From NCBI GenBank assembly GCA_041685075.1, contig JAWLGN010000176.1, forward strand, positions 1 to 11,497: a stretch of 11,497 nucleotides of DNA, in the 5' to 3' direction. Positions 5,720 through 11,497 of the stretch are shown here, piece by piece; positions within the stretch are counted from its first letter, which is position 1; every line of letters starts with the position of its first letter. The notes below the pieces were generated by a model. It did not search any database. It had not been told where the DNA came from and worked only from the letters and a program-made list of their open reading frames with translations. Source of the DNA: JAMCRM01 sp041685075. GTDB taxonomy: Bacteria > Acidobacteriota > Terriglobia > Bryobacterales > Bryobacteraceae. Both the position numbers and the translations under genes were made by a program.

Positions 5720-6796
5720 TCAGGCGATGGAAACGCGGCGCTGCAGCTCTCTGTAGACCTCGGCTTCGAGACCCACCTGGCCGGCCGGCAGCAAGGCCAG
5801 CAGTTCCTCCCAGGTGATCACCACCAGACCGGAAGCCACTTCCTCGAGCCGGGCCTCGGGCCGGTGCGGCAACAATCGGTGCAGCTCCGAAACGGTGCGG
5901 TACCGATCCATCAGTTGTACGTAGGCCCTTGTCGGTTGCCTGTCCCGCACGAACATCCAGAAAAACGGGCGTCGTTCACCGCAGTTCTCCAGAACGCAGT
6001 CGATGTTGCGTGCGATCTGGTTCCGCCCGGGATCGTATGTGGTGTTGAAGGAGATGTCGGAGCCGAGTTTCGCCTCGACGTAGGCGAGGTATGCTCGGCC
6101 CTCGAAGACGATGTCGATTTCCGAAGCGCCCTCGACCGGGGTCCTATCGAAACTGCGCTCGCGCCACGAGGGACGGTCCGATCCGCGCATGCGCTCACGG
6201 CTCAGCGCCTCATACGCTCGGGGCGCGGCGACGGGCTGCCAGAGCCGGACATCCGGCGTATCTTCGGGATCGATCGTGGCCGCCGCCAGCTTCAGCAGCG
6301 CCTGCCACCAGCACGAGGCGGGAACCGATTCGAGCAACCGGAAGAAGTTCCACGTGACGTAGTCCTCGCTGTTCTCCGAATAGAGAATGCGGTCCACGTC
6401 GCCGCGTTTCCGCGCCTTTGGCGACGCCAACAGCTTCGGCAAGTTCAGGATTGGAAAGGCGGGAGCCGGATCCCCGGGCGGTGCGGCCGGACGAGTGCCC
6501 GCCAGGTACTGTGCGTTCGCCGCGCGGACAGCCGCGTGCCAGTGGTCAACGTCGGTGGTGGGATGCGCCGGCGCCGGAAAATCGTACCCGGCCGTTGCGC
6601 GGACCTCGGAAGCCGGCGGGATTCGTCCCTCGGCATTCCGGAAATCCGGTGCGTGGCGAACTTCCACGGAACCTGCTACGGAGTAATCGCGGACACTCCA
6701 CGACGTCTCGCCTGGTCCTTTGTGAAAAAAGAGCACGAACGTATTCGGGACGATCGACGGGTTATACAGCAGGCGGCGCTTGCTATCCGGCGGCAT
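5720..6796 (-). CDS. Uncharacterised PD-(D/E)XK nuclease-like protein
   Basis: I do not recognise a named family for this 358-residue protein, but the C-terminal half has the signature of the PD-(D/E)XK nuclease superfamily. A helix holds conserved acids (SENSEDYVTWNFFRLLE, 140-156). It is followed by ASEIDIVFEG (224-233, Asp228), then YVEAKLGSD (239-247, Glu241-x-Lys243), then DPGRNQIARNID with Gln260 (255-266). These give the ordered E...D...ExK...Q pattern of restriction-like enzymes. About 130 N-terminal residues have no clear match. There is no signal peptide or membrane segment, so it should be cytoplasmic. It follows the M3 peptidase by 21 nt on the same strand but has no strong ribosome binding site and somewhat less strict G/C third-position use near its 5' end. 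No methylase or helicase partner is present. It may be an orphan defence or repair nuclease, or a PD-(D/E)XK protein with another role. Confidence 0.75.
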   Translation of the reverse strand: MPPDSKRRLLYNPSIVPNTFVLFFHKGPGETSWSVRDYSVAGSVEVRHAPDFRNAEGRIPPASEVRATAGYDFPAPAHPTTDVDHWHAAVRAANAQYLAGTRPAAPPGDPAPAFPILNLPKLLASPKARKRGDVDRILYSENSEDYVTWNFFRLLESVPASCWWQALLKLAAATIDPEDTPDVRLWQPVAAPRAYEALSRERMRGSDRPSWRERSFDRTPVEGASEIDIVFEGRAYLAYVEAKLGSDISFNTTYDPGRNQIARNIDCVLENCGERRPFFWMFVRDRQPTRAYVQLMDRYRTVSELHRLLPHRPEARLEEVASGLVVITWEELLALLPAGQVGLEAEVYRELQRRVSIA

Positions 6797-6817
6797 GGCG
6801 TGAGGAGGACCAGCATA

Positions 6818-8872
6818 TCAGCCCCGAACCGGCCTCGCCGCCAGCCCGGAGCGCTCCAGCAGCGCGTCCGGGTCCGGGTCCCGGCCCATGAAGTCGCGGT
6901 AGAGTTCGGCGGGGTCCCGGCTGTCGCCGCGCTCCAGAATTTTGGCGCGGAACTCGCGGCCGATGTCACTGCTGAAAATGCCGTGCTCGCGGAAGCGCGT
7001 GAAGGCGTCGGCGTCCAGCACCTCGGCCCACTTATAAGAGTAATACGCCGCCCCATAGCCCACCGGGCTGCCGAACAGGTGCGTGAAGCCGGCGATCATG
7101 GCGTGGTCGTCGGGCAGACGCCCCGTGGTGAACGGCTGTAGCAGGGCGCGGGTGTAGGCCACCGGGTCGCCGTCACGCTCCGGCGAGTAGCGCATGTGCA
7201 GCGCCAGGTCGATGTACGCGAAGCCGAGCTGCCGCATCTGCGCGCTGGCGCAGCGGAAGGTGCGGGTGCGCTTCAGCTTGGCGAACAGCGTCTCCGGAAT
7301 CGGCGCGCCGGTCTCCCAATGCCCCGCGAACAGCGCCAGGGCCTCGGCCTCCCAGCACCAGTTCTCCATGATCTGGCTGGGCAGCTCGACAAAGTCCCAG
7401 GCCACGTTGGTTCCCGCCAGCGTGCGCACCTCCACGCGGCTCATCAGGTGGTGCAGCAGGTGGCCGAACTCGTGGAAGATGGTCTCCACCTCGCGGTGCG
7501 TCAGCAGCGCGGGCTTGCCCTCCACGGGCGGCGTCAGGTTGCCGCAGATCAACCCCAGGTGCGGCTCGAAGCCGTCCCGCGAGGGACCGCCGGTGATGAA
7601 CGCATCCATCCACGCGCCGCCCCGCTTGGTCTCCCGCGGGTACCAGTCGGCATAGAAGCCCCCCAGCAGTGCGCCGTCGCTGTCGCGCACCTGGTAGTAC
7701 TTCACCTCGGGATGCCACACGGGCGCATCGGCCTCCGCCACCCGGACGCCGTACAGCCGCCCGGCCAGCTCGAACATCCCCGCCACCACGCGTTCCAGCG
7801 GGAAGTACGGGCGCAGCTCCTCTTCGTCGAAATCGTAGAGCGCGCGGCGCATCTTCTCGGCGTAGTAGCCGGTGTCCCAGGGCTCGAGCGGCGACGCGTT
7901 CTCGCCTTCCAGGCTCCGGCGGAACTCGGCCAGCTCGTGTTTCTCGCGCTCGAAGTGCGGCTCGGTCTTGCGCCGCAGGTCCTCGACGAACTCCCAGGCG
8001 CGCTCGCCCGAGTGGGCCATGCGGTCTTCCAGCACCAGGTCCGCGAAGTTGCGGTAGCCCAACAGCTCGGCCCGCTGCCGCCGCAGCTCCAGGATGCGCG
8101 AAATGAGCGGCCGGTTGTCGAGTTTGCCCTCGGTCGCCCGCACGCTGTAGGCGTGGTACATCTCCCGCCGGAATCCGGCATCGTCCAGGTAGGCCATCAC
8201 GGCCGTGTAGCTGGGCGCCTGGAGGGTGAACCGCCAGCCGTCGATGCCTTTCTTCCGCGCGCTCTGCCGCGCCATCTCCAGCGCCGAAGGCGGCAGTCCC
8301 GCCAGCTTCGCCTCGTCGGTGATCACCCGCTCCCAGGCGTTGGTCGCATCCAGCACGTTTTCCGAGAACCGCGTGGTGGCCACCGCCAGTTCCACGTCCA
8401 GTTCCTTCAACCGCGCCTTACCCGCGGCGTCCAGTTCCGCGCCGTGCCGCCGGAAGGTGTCGATGGTTTTCCTTAGGAACCGCCGCCGCGCGCCGGCCAG
8501 GGATTGCGCCTCCTCCGTGGCGGCGTAGCGCTTGATGTTCCGCCACAAGCCCTCATCGAGCGGGATGCTGGAGTAAAAGGCGCTCACCTCCGGCTCCACC
8601 TCGTTGTGCGCCGCGCGCAGTTCGGGCGTGGTGGCCACCGCCTCCAGGTGCCGCACCACCGTCATCGCCACATCCAGCGGTTCGGTCAACTGGTCGAGAG
8701 CCGCCAGCGTGTTCTCCCAGGTGCGGGGCTCGCCCGATGCCGCCAGCTCCGCCAGCCGCTCCCGAGCCTGCCCGAGCAGCTCCCGGATCGCCGGCCGGAC
8801 GTGCTCCGCCTTGATGGAATCGAACGGGATGCGAAATCCCAACCCGAGTAAGGGATTGAATGCATTCGACAT
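6818..8872 (-). CDS. prlC: M3 family zinc oligopeptidase (oligopeptidase A-like)
   Basis: This cytoplasmic metallopeptidase degrades short peptides, including signal peptides and proteasome-like products, in the thimet oligopeptidase clan. I start it at ATG 8872 (684 residues, the usual size) because MSNAFNPLLGLGFRIPF matches the family N-terminus and GAGAG lies 8 nt upstream; an in-frame start at 8962 adds an unconvincing 30-residue tail. The zinc site is FHEFGHLLHHL, with His467, Glu468 and His471, and the third ligand is Glu496 in FVELPSQIMENW. GGFYADWYPRETKRGGAW and the GYGAAYYSYKWAE region, with the substrate-binding tyrosines, are intact. No signal peptide is seen. It is divergent from the 2H phosphoesterase gene and may lead the five-gene minus-strand series ending with mtaB. 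The prlC/opdA symbol is by family resemblance. Confidence 0.92.
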   Translation of the reverse strand: MSNAFNPLLGLGFRIPFDSIKAEHVRPAIRELLGQARERLAELAASGEPRTWENTLAALDQLTEPLDVAMTVVRHLEAVATTPELRAAHNEVEPEVSAFYSSIPLDEGLWRNIKRYAATEEAQSLAGARRRFLRKTIDTFRRHGAELDAAGKARLKELDVELAVATTRFSENVLDATNAWERVITDEAKLAGLPPSALEMARQSARKKGIDGWRFTLQAPSYTAVMAYLDDAGFRREMYHAYSVRATEGKLDNRPLISRILELRRQRAELLGYRNFADLVLEDRMAHSGERAWEFVEDLRRKTEPHFEREKHELAEFRRSLEGENASPLEPWDTGYYAEKMRRALYDFDEEELRPYFPLERVVAGMFELAGRLYGVRVAEADAPVWHPEVKYYQVRDSDGALLGGFYADWYPRETKRGGAWMDAFITGGPSRDGFEPHLGLICGNLTPPVEGKPALLTHREVETIFHEFGHLLHHLMSRVEVRTLAGTNVAWDFVELPSQIMENWCWEAEALALFAGHWETGAPIPETLFAKLKRTRTFRCASAQMRQLGFAYIDLALHMRYSPERDGDPVAYTRALLQPFTTGRLPDDHAMIAGFTHLFGSPVGYGAAYYSYKWAEVLDADAFTRFREHGIFSSDIGREFRAKILERGDSRDPAELYRDFMGRDPDPDALLERSGLAARPVRG

Positions 8873-8964
8873 AGCGTGCGCTCTCTTGAGAGTACCAGGA
8901 GCCGGCGGGCCGCCGCCGGAAAGCCGTGTGCAGATCCCCACAAAACGGGTAACATAGTACAAGC
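8873..8964. promoter_or_regulatory. Divergent intergenic region between M3 peptidase and 2H gene
   Basis: These 92 bp must hold the start signals of both divergent genes. On the minus strand a GAGAG ribosome binding site (from the palindrome CTCTCTTGAGAG, 8881-8892) precedes the peptidase ATG. On the plus strand TAACAT (8950-8955) or CATAGT (8953-8958) resembles a -10 box 6-9 nt before ATG 8965. No good -35 box or ribosome binding site is visible for the plus gene, so a leaderless transcript or a later start is possible. Confidence 0.4.
8902..8919. repeat. GC-rich 7-bp hairpin in the divergent intergenic region
   Basis: CCGGCGG (8902-8908) and CCGCCGG (8913-8919) pair perfectly around a 4-nt loop (GCCG). 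The hairpin lies in the middle of the shared upstream region. In minus-strand RNA it would be a 5' leader hairpin about 30 nt before the peptidase start. There is no T-run, so a terminator is unlikely. In so GC-rich a genome such short stems are frequent. Confidence 0.35.
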
Positions 8965-9525
8965 ATGGGCTTCGATCCGAATGGGATGGATCGACTGAAC
9001 CAGTTCGCTCTGGTCATCTACATCCCCGATCCCCTGGGACAGTTTCTGGACGAGTTGCGCCTGGAACTGGCGCCCGATTGCATTCCGCACGCTCACGTGA
9101 GCGTGCTGCCCCCCAGGCCGTTGTTTACACCCTGGCAGGTTGTCTGCGAGGAGGCCCGGGCCGTAGCCGGCGAGTTTCCGCCGTTTGAGATTGAAGCCGG
9201 CGAGCCCGCCGTCTTCCCCAGCACGGAGGTAATCTATCTCGAGCTGGCCCGCGGTGGCGAGGAGTTGCGGCGTATTCACGACGCCCTCTGCCGCGGCAGG
9301 CTCAGTTTCTGCGAGCGTTATCCTTATCATCCCCACATCACCCTGGCGCAGGACGTGCCGCCGGGTAAAGTGCAGGAGATTTTCGAGCTGGCTTCCCGCC
9401 GTTGGAGGGAGTACGCTGGTCCCCGCACCTTCCGGGCCGAGAAGGCCGCCTTCGTCCAGAACATCGGCCAGGACCGTTGGATCGACCTGGCTGAGTTCTC
9501 TCTGGGCGCAGTGCCGGTTCTCTAG
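8965..9525 (+). CDS. 2H phosphoesterase ('2'-5' RNA ligase' family protein)
   Basis: This 186-residue protein belongs to the 2H phosphoesterase superfamily, enzymes that open or form 2'-5' or cyclic phosphodiester bonds in RNA or nucleotides. The two catalytic motifs are HVS (His44-Val-Ser46, in HAHVSVLPPRPL) and HIT (His124-Ile-Thr126, in YPYHPHITLAQD). The first has Ser in the Thr/Ser position, which the family allows. FALVIYIPDPLGQFLDELR at the N-terminus is the usual first strand and helix. The start is uncertain: ATG 8965 and ATG 8986 (MDRLNQFAL) both lack a ribosome binding site, and the later one fits the core domain better. It is divergent from the M3 peptidase and ends 9 bp from the convergent ceramidase-like gene. 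The physiological substrate is unknown; bacterial homologues are often mis-named LigT/ThpR. Confidence 0.85.
   Translation: MGFDPNGMDRLNQFALVIYIPDPLGQFLDELRLELAPDCIPHAHVSVLPPRPLFTPWQVVCEEARAVAGEFPPFEIEAGEPAVFPSTEVIYLELARGGEELRRIHDALCRGRLSFCERYPYHPHITLAQDVPPGKVQEIFELASRRWREYAGPRTFRAEKAAFVQNIGQDRWIDLAEFSLGAVPVL
9087..9106. repeat. Perfect 20-bp palindrome over the first catalytic motif of the 2H gene
   Basis: GCACGCTCAC (9087-9096) is followed directly by its exact reverse complement GTGAGCGTGC (9097-9106), centred on CACGTG. It encodes HAHVSV, the first catalytic motif, so codon constraint on a His-x-His-Val-Ser-Val stretch partly explains it. Chance expectation for a perfect 20-mer in this window is about 1 percent under equal base frequencies, and higher with GC bias. 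Confidence 0.5.
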
Positions 9526-9534
9526 CCGAAGCGC

Positions 9535-10815
9535 CTACCGCGCCGCGCCCTCCAGGTACGTCGTCACGGCCTGGGTGAAGTCGTCCTCTACCTGCTCGGT
9601 GAAAGGCGCTGTCCCCGGCTCGTAGCCCCCTTCCTCGTATGCCTTCCGTGTACACAGATATCCCAGCCACCCGTTCGTATACCCGAAGAAGAAGGTGTGC
9701 TGGAACCGCGACCGGCCGCGGATGCCGTTGGAGATCTCGCAGAACAGCTCCACCGGCGCCGCGTAGATGGCGGTATCATCGTTGATGAAGAGGAAGCGCA
9801 CCGGGAGCCGCACAGCGGAGGGCGCGGATTGCGGCAGGTAGTCCTTCAATGTCTCGTCCCACCCGAAATCGGGCTTACGCTCCGTGTGGACCACCTGCTG
9901 CCCGGCGCGCAGCCGGACGTCCGCGGTGGCGCCGGGGAGCCGCTTGCTACCCGCCACGATGCGGTCCCCCAGCAGCACCTTGAATTCGTCGATGTGGGCT
10001 GCCCGGAAATCCGGCTGGACCGTATAGATAGGCGCCAGGTTTCCCGCCGCGCCGTTGACGTAGAGCACCGGAATCCCCAGCTTCTCCTCGACGTAGGCGG
10101 CCACCACGCCCGGCGCATCGCCGCTGATCAGGGTGTTGGGCGGCCCCAGCGCCGTGCCGTGCATGGCGTAGTTGGCGACCAGGGCCATGGGGGAGCCGTC
10201 GCGGCGCTCAATGCGCAGCAGGCCGATCTGCCGGTCGGTGGGCCCCGCGGGATTCAACCCCAGGCTCACCCGCCCCCGGTCGTCCATCCCCCGCCGGTTG
10301 ATGTTGGCCATGGCGAAGCCCGTCCCCACGGCCAGCCGCGCCGGTTCCAGCTTCGCCCGCGCCTGCTTCACCGCGTCCACCAGGGTGCGCTGGACGTGCG
10401 CCGTGTAGGGACGGTCCCAGTCGTGCGCGTACCGCTTTGGCAGCAGAATCCGCGCCATCCCGTGCGGCCCCACCTCCGGCGCCGAGTGCGTGTGGGTGAC
10501 GCTCCACCAGAACCGCACCGGCTCGATGCCCGCCTCTTTCTCGAGCAGCGCGGCCGTCTCATCGTAAACCGAAGGCGTGAAGAGGCAAAAATCCGAAGCC
10601 ACCAGGAAGAACTGCGTCCGCCCGTCGTCCAGCGCCACTACCCGGTGCCAGATGCGGTCGTGCACTCCTGTGGATTGCCGCGGGGGATAGCCCGCCAGCC
10701 ACTTGCTCTCCGACGGCGTGATATCCACCTTCACCACTGCGGCGCGGAACCCGCCGGACTGCGCCGCGCACACGGCCGCCGCGGCGGCGCTCAGTAGAAA
10801 CAGGCGTCTCAACAT
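9535..10815 (-). CDS. Secreted neutral/alkaline ceramidase-like protein
   Basis: This 426-residue protein resembles the N-terminal catalytic domain of neutral/alkaline non-lysosomal ceramidases (zinc amidases that split ceramide into sphingosine and fatty acid). It starts with a Sec-type signal (MLRRLFLLSAAAAAVCAAQ), so it acts outside the cytoplasm. Recognisable parts are VDITPSE (30-36), THTHSAPEVGP (107-117, with zinc-type His108/His110), ANYAMHGTALG (214-224, His219), SGDAPG (231-236), VNGAAGNLAP (253-262), APVELF (353-358, Glu356) and YTNGWLGYLCTRKAYEEGGYE (from 379, Tyr386). The serine nucleophile usually found in a GDVSP-type motif is not visible; NGAAGNLAP occupies that place. It is much shorter than the roughly 650-residue true enzymes. 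Ceramidase activity is therefore doubtful and another amide or ester substrate is possible. It lies 49 nt after the lysozyme-like gene and converges on the 2H gene. Confidence 0.85.
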   Translation of the reverse strand: MLRRLFLLSAAAAAVCAAQSGGFRAAVVKVDITPSESKWLAGYPPRQSTGVHDRIWHRVVALDDGRTQFFLVASDFCLFTPSVYDETAALLEKEAGIEPVRFWWSVTHTHSAPEVGPHGMARILLPKRYAHDWDRPYTAHVQRTLVDAVKQARAKLEPARLAVGTGFAMANINRRGMDDRGRVSLGLNPAGPTDRQIGLLRIERRDGSPMALVANYAMHGTALGPPNTLISGDAPGVVAAYVEEKLGIPVLYVNGAAGNLAPIYTVQPDFRAAHIDEFKVLLGDRIVAGSKRLPGATADVRLRAGQQVVHTERKPDFGWDETLKDYLPQSAPSAVRLPVRFLFINDDTAIYAAPVELFCEISNGIRGRSRFQHTFFFGYTNGWLGYLCTRKAYEEGGYEPGTAPFTEQVEDDFTQAVTTYLEGAAR

Positions 10816-10816
10816 A

Positions 10817-10847
10817 CCCGGTAGTGTGCCACGAAACGACTACCGGG
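10817..10847 (-). promoter_or_regulatory. 9-bp hairpin abutting the ceramidase-like start codon
   Basis: CCCGGTAGT (10817-10825) and ACTACCGGG (10839-10847) are perfect complements around a 13-nt loop. In minus-strand RNA the stem ends one base before the ATG at 10815, and its 3' arm holds the only G-rich stretch (CGGG) that could serve as a ribosome binding site. It could therefore hinder translation initiation, or be an operator for a dimeric regulator. Read on the plus strand the stem is followed, after six bases, by six T residues (10854-10859). That would suit an intrinsic terminator, but no plus-strand gene reads into it. Confidence 0.5.
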
Positions 10848-10864
10848 GGCCGCTTTTTTCCCGC

Positions 10865-11497
10865 TTACGCCACTTCCACGCCGGAGTCGGAAAGCCACGG
10901 CATGGTGCGGAACAGTTCCCTGCGGCTGGCCGTCGAGGCGGCCTCCGCGCTGGTTTTGCCGTACTGGGCGGCCACCCGCCGTACCGACTCCTTCTCCATG
11001 GCGGCCAGGATCTCCGCTTCCCCCATCCCCGGCTTTGCCACGGCGCGATAAATCGCCAGCGCCCCGGCGTTCCCGTGCTGGTTCGCCAGGTCGAGCACGA
11101 AAGCGTAGCCGCGCTGCGAGGTGATGCCCTTCGCCTCGCGCTTCAGCCGCTCGAGCGACGTGCGAAAGGCCTCCATGGCCGTCCGCACCTGCACCGCCTG
11201 CAACCGCCTGTTGCGCCCTATCGCGCGGAAGCGCCCCGCCCACGGTTCCCGCACCAGGTCGAAGCGCGGGTCCAGGGTTTCGCCCGTGGCGCGGTTCACC
11301 CCGCCGTTGGTCCGGGCGGTGTGGGCCAACAGGCCCTCCACTTCGGCGGCGCCGCCCACAATCTCCTCCAGGGTCTCGGGGGCCTCGGCACGGAATGCCG
11401 CCAGAATCTCGTGCAGCCGTCCCGGCCGCTGCGCCCACTGGATGATGCCGAAGGACAGCCCGCAGCGGTCCGTGTTCAGGTTCAGGCAGTCGAAGCG
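10865..11497 (-). CDS. Putative lysozyme-like fold protein, C-terminal part (cut by right edge)
   Basis: The open frame runs from the right edge to TAA at 10867-10865 (210 codons, no start in the window needed). It begins RFDCLNLNTDRCGLSFGIIQ and continues WAQRPGRLHEIL. The GLSFGxxQW motif followed by a helix recalls catalytic-domain regions of lysozyme/chitosanase-superfold proteins that cleave peptidoglycan or chitosan, but I cannot see the catalytic acid, which would lie upstream. The rest is mostly helical, with Arg-rich stretches (RFRAIGRNRRLQAVQVRTAM) and an Ala-rich C-terminus. The downstream start of the ceramidase-like gene is 49 nt away, so the two may be co-transcribed and both act on the envelope or extracellular polymers. 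A completely different family remains possible. Confidence 0.6.
   Translation of the reverse strand, partial: RFDCLNLNTDRCGLSFGIIQWAQRPGRLHEILAAFRAEAPETLEEIVGGAAEVEGLLAHTARTNGGVNRATGETLDPRFDLVREPWAGRFRAIGRNRRLQAVQVRTAMEAFRTSLERLKREAKGITSQRGYAFVLDLANQHGNAGALAIYRAVAKPGMGEAEILAAMEKESVRRVAAQYGKTSAEAASTASRRELFRTMPWLSDSGVEVA

Noticed and set aside
5864..7141. 425-codon open frame on the plus strand opposite the nuclease and M3 genes
   Set aside because: It lies antisense across two genes with clear domain signatures and ignores their boundaries. Its protein is rich in Arg/Gly/Val with no motif. Long antisense frames are expected with strong G/C third-position bias.
7196..8476. 426-codon plus-strand open frame opposite the M3 peptidase
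   Set aside because: Mirror of a strongly biased coding frame, His/Gln/Arg-rich, no start signal and no domain; the peptidase frame carries the HEFGH zinc site.
8873..8962. 30-residue N-terminal extension of the M3 peptidase from an upstream ATG
   Set aside because: The extension does not resemble the family or a signal peptide, while ATG 8872 gives the usual length and has a ribosome binding site.
10770..10792. 14-bp palindrome GCCGCCGCGGCGGC
   Set aside because: It is the codon repeat of the Ala-rich signal peptide of the ceramidase-like protein.
9697..10797. 366-codon plus-strand open frame opposite the ceramidase-like gene
   Set aside because: Low-complexity Arg/His/Gln/Val composition and no motif; the minus strand has conserved catalytic-type motifs throughout.

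Overview
The window looks like a chromosomal stretch of a GC-rich soil-type bacterium. The best guess is Acidobacteriota, in the Solibacter/Bryobacter lineage. That is inferred from gene content: a Tat-exported Gfo/Idh/MocA oxidoreductase paired with a secreted ThuA protein, a ceramidase-like secreted hydrolase, a Tat-type protein at the left edge, strong G/C third-position bias, and housekeeping genes of ordinary bacterial type. No marker gene proves the assignment. No rRNA, tRNA, CRISPR array, transposase or phage gene is visible.

Layout. At the left edge (1-75, minus strand) lies the start of a gene with a twin-arginine signal peptide. A long hairpin (105-147) sits just upstream of it. The plus strand then carries a short secreted or anchored protein with carboxypeptidase-regulatory-like domains, apparently broken by a frameshift near 590-600. 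It is followed, with GTGA-type coupling, by ybaB (866-1174) and recR (1178-1777), a common bacterial pair in DNA maintenance and recombinational repair. recR converges on and overlaps the end of mtaB.

From 8872 down to 1737 five minus-strand genes follow closely: an M3 oligopeptidase (prlC-like), an orphan PD-(D/E)XK nuclease-like protein, a Tat-exported Gfo/Idh/MocA oxidoreductase, a Sec-exported tandem ThuA protein (ATGA overlap with the oxidoreductase), and mtaB (tRNA t6A methylthiotransferase). Only the oxidoreductase-ThuA pair is clearly a functional unit, probably envelope carbohydrate metabolism. The others could be co-transcribed by proximity.

A 92-bp divergent intergenic region separates the M3 peptidase from a plus-strand 2H phosphoesterase ('2'-5' RNA ligase' family, 8965-9525). 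The right end carries two minus-strand genes: a lysozyme-like protein cut by the window edge (10865-11497), and a secreted neutral/alkaline-ceramidase-like protein (9535-10815) whose start codon is preceded by a perfect 9-bp hairpin.

The most unusual signals are structural. They are a roughly 19-bp-stem hairpin at 105-147, a perfect 24-bp palindrome inside the oxidoreductase gene (5129-5152), a perfect 20-bp palindrome over a catalytic motif of the 2H gene (9087-9106), and the hairpin abutting the ceramidase start. The orphan nuclease-like gene is the most likely uncharacterised activity. I do not see a convincing multi-gene novel system.
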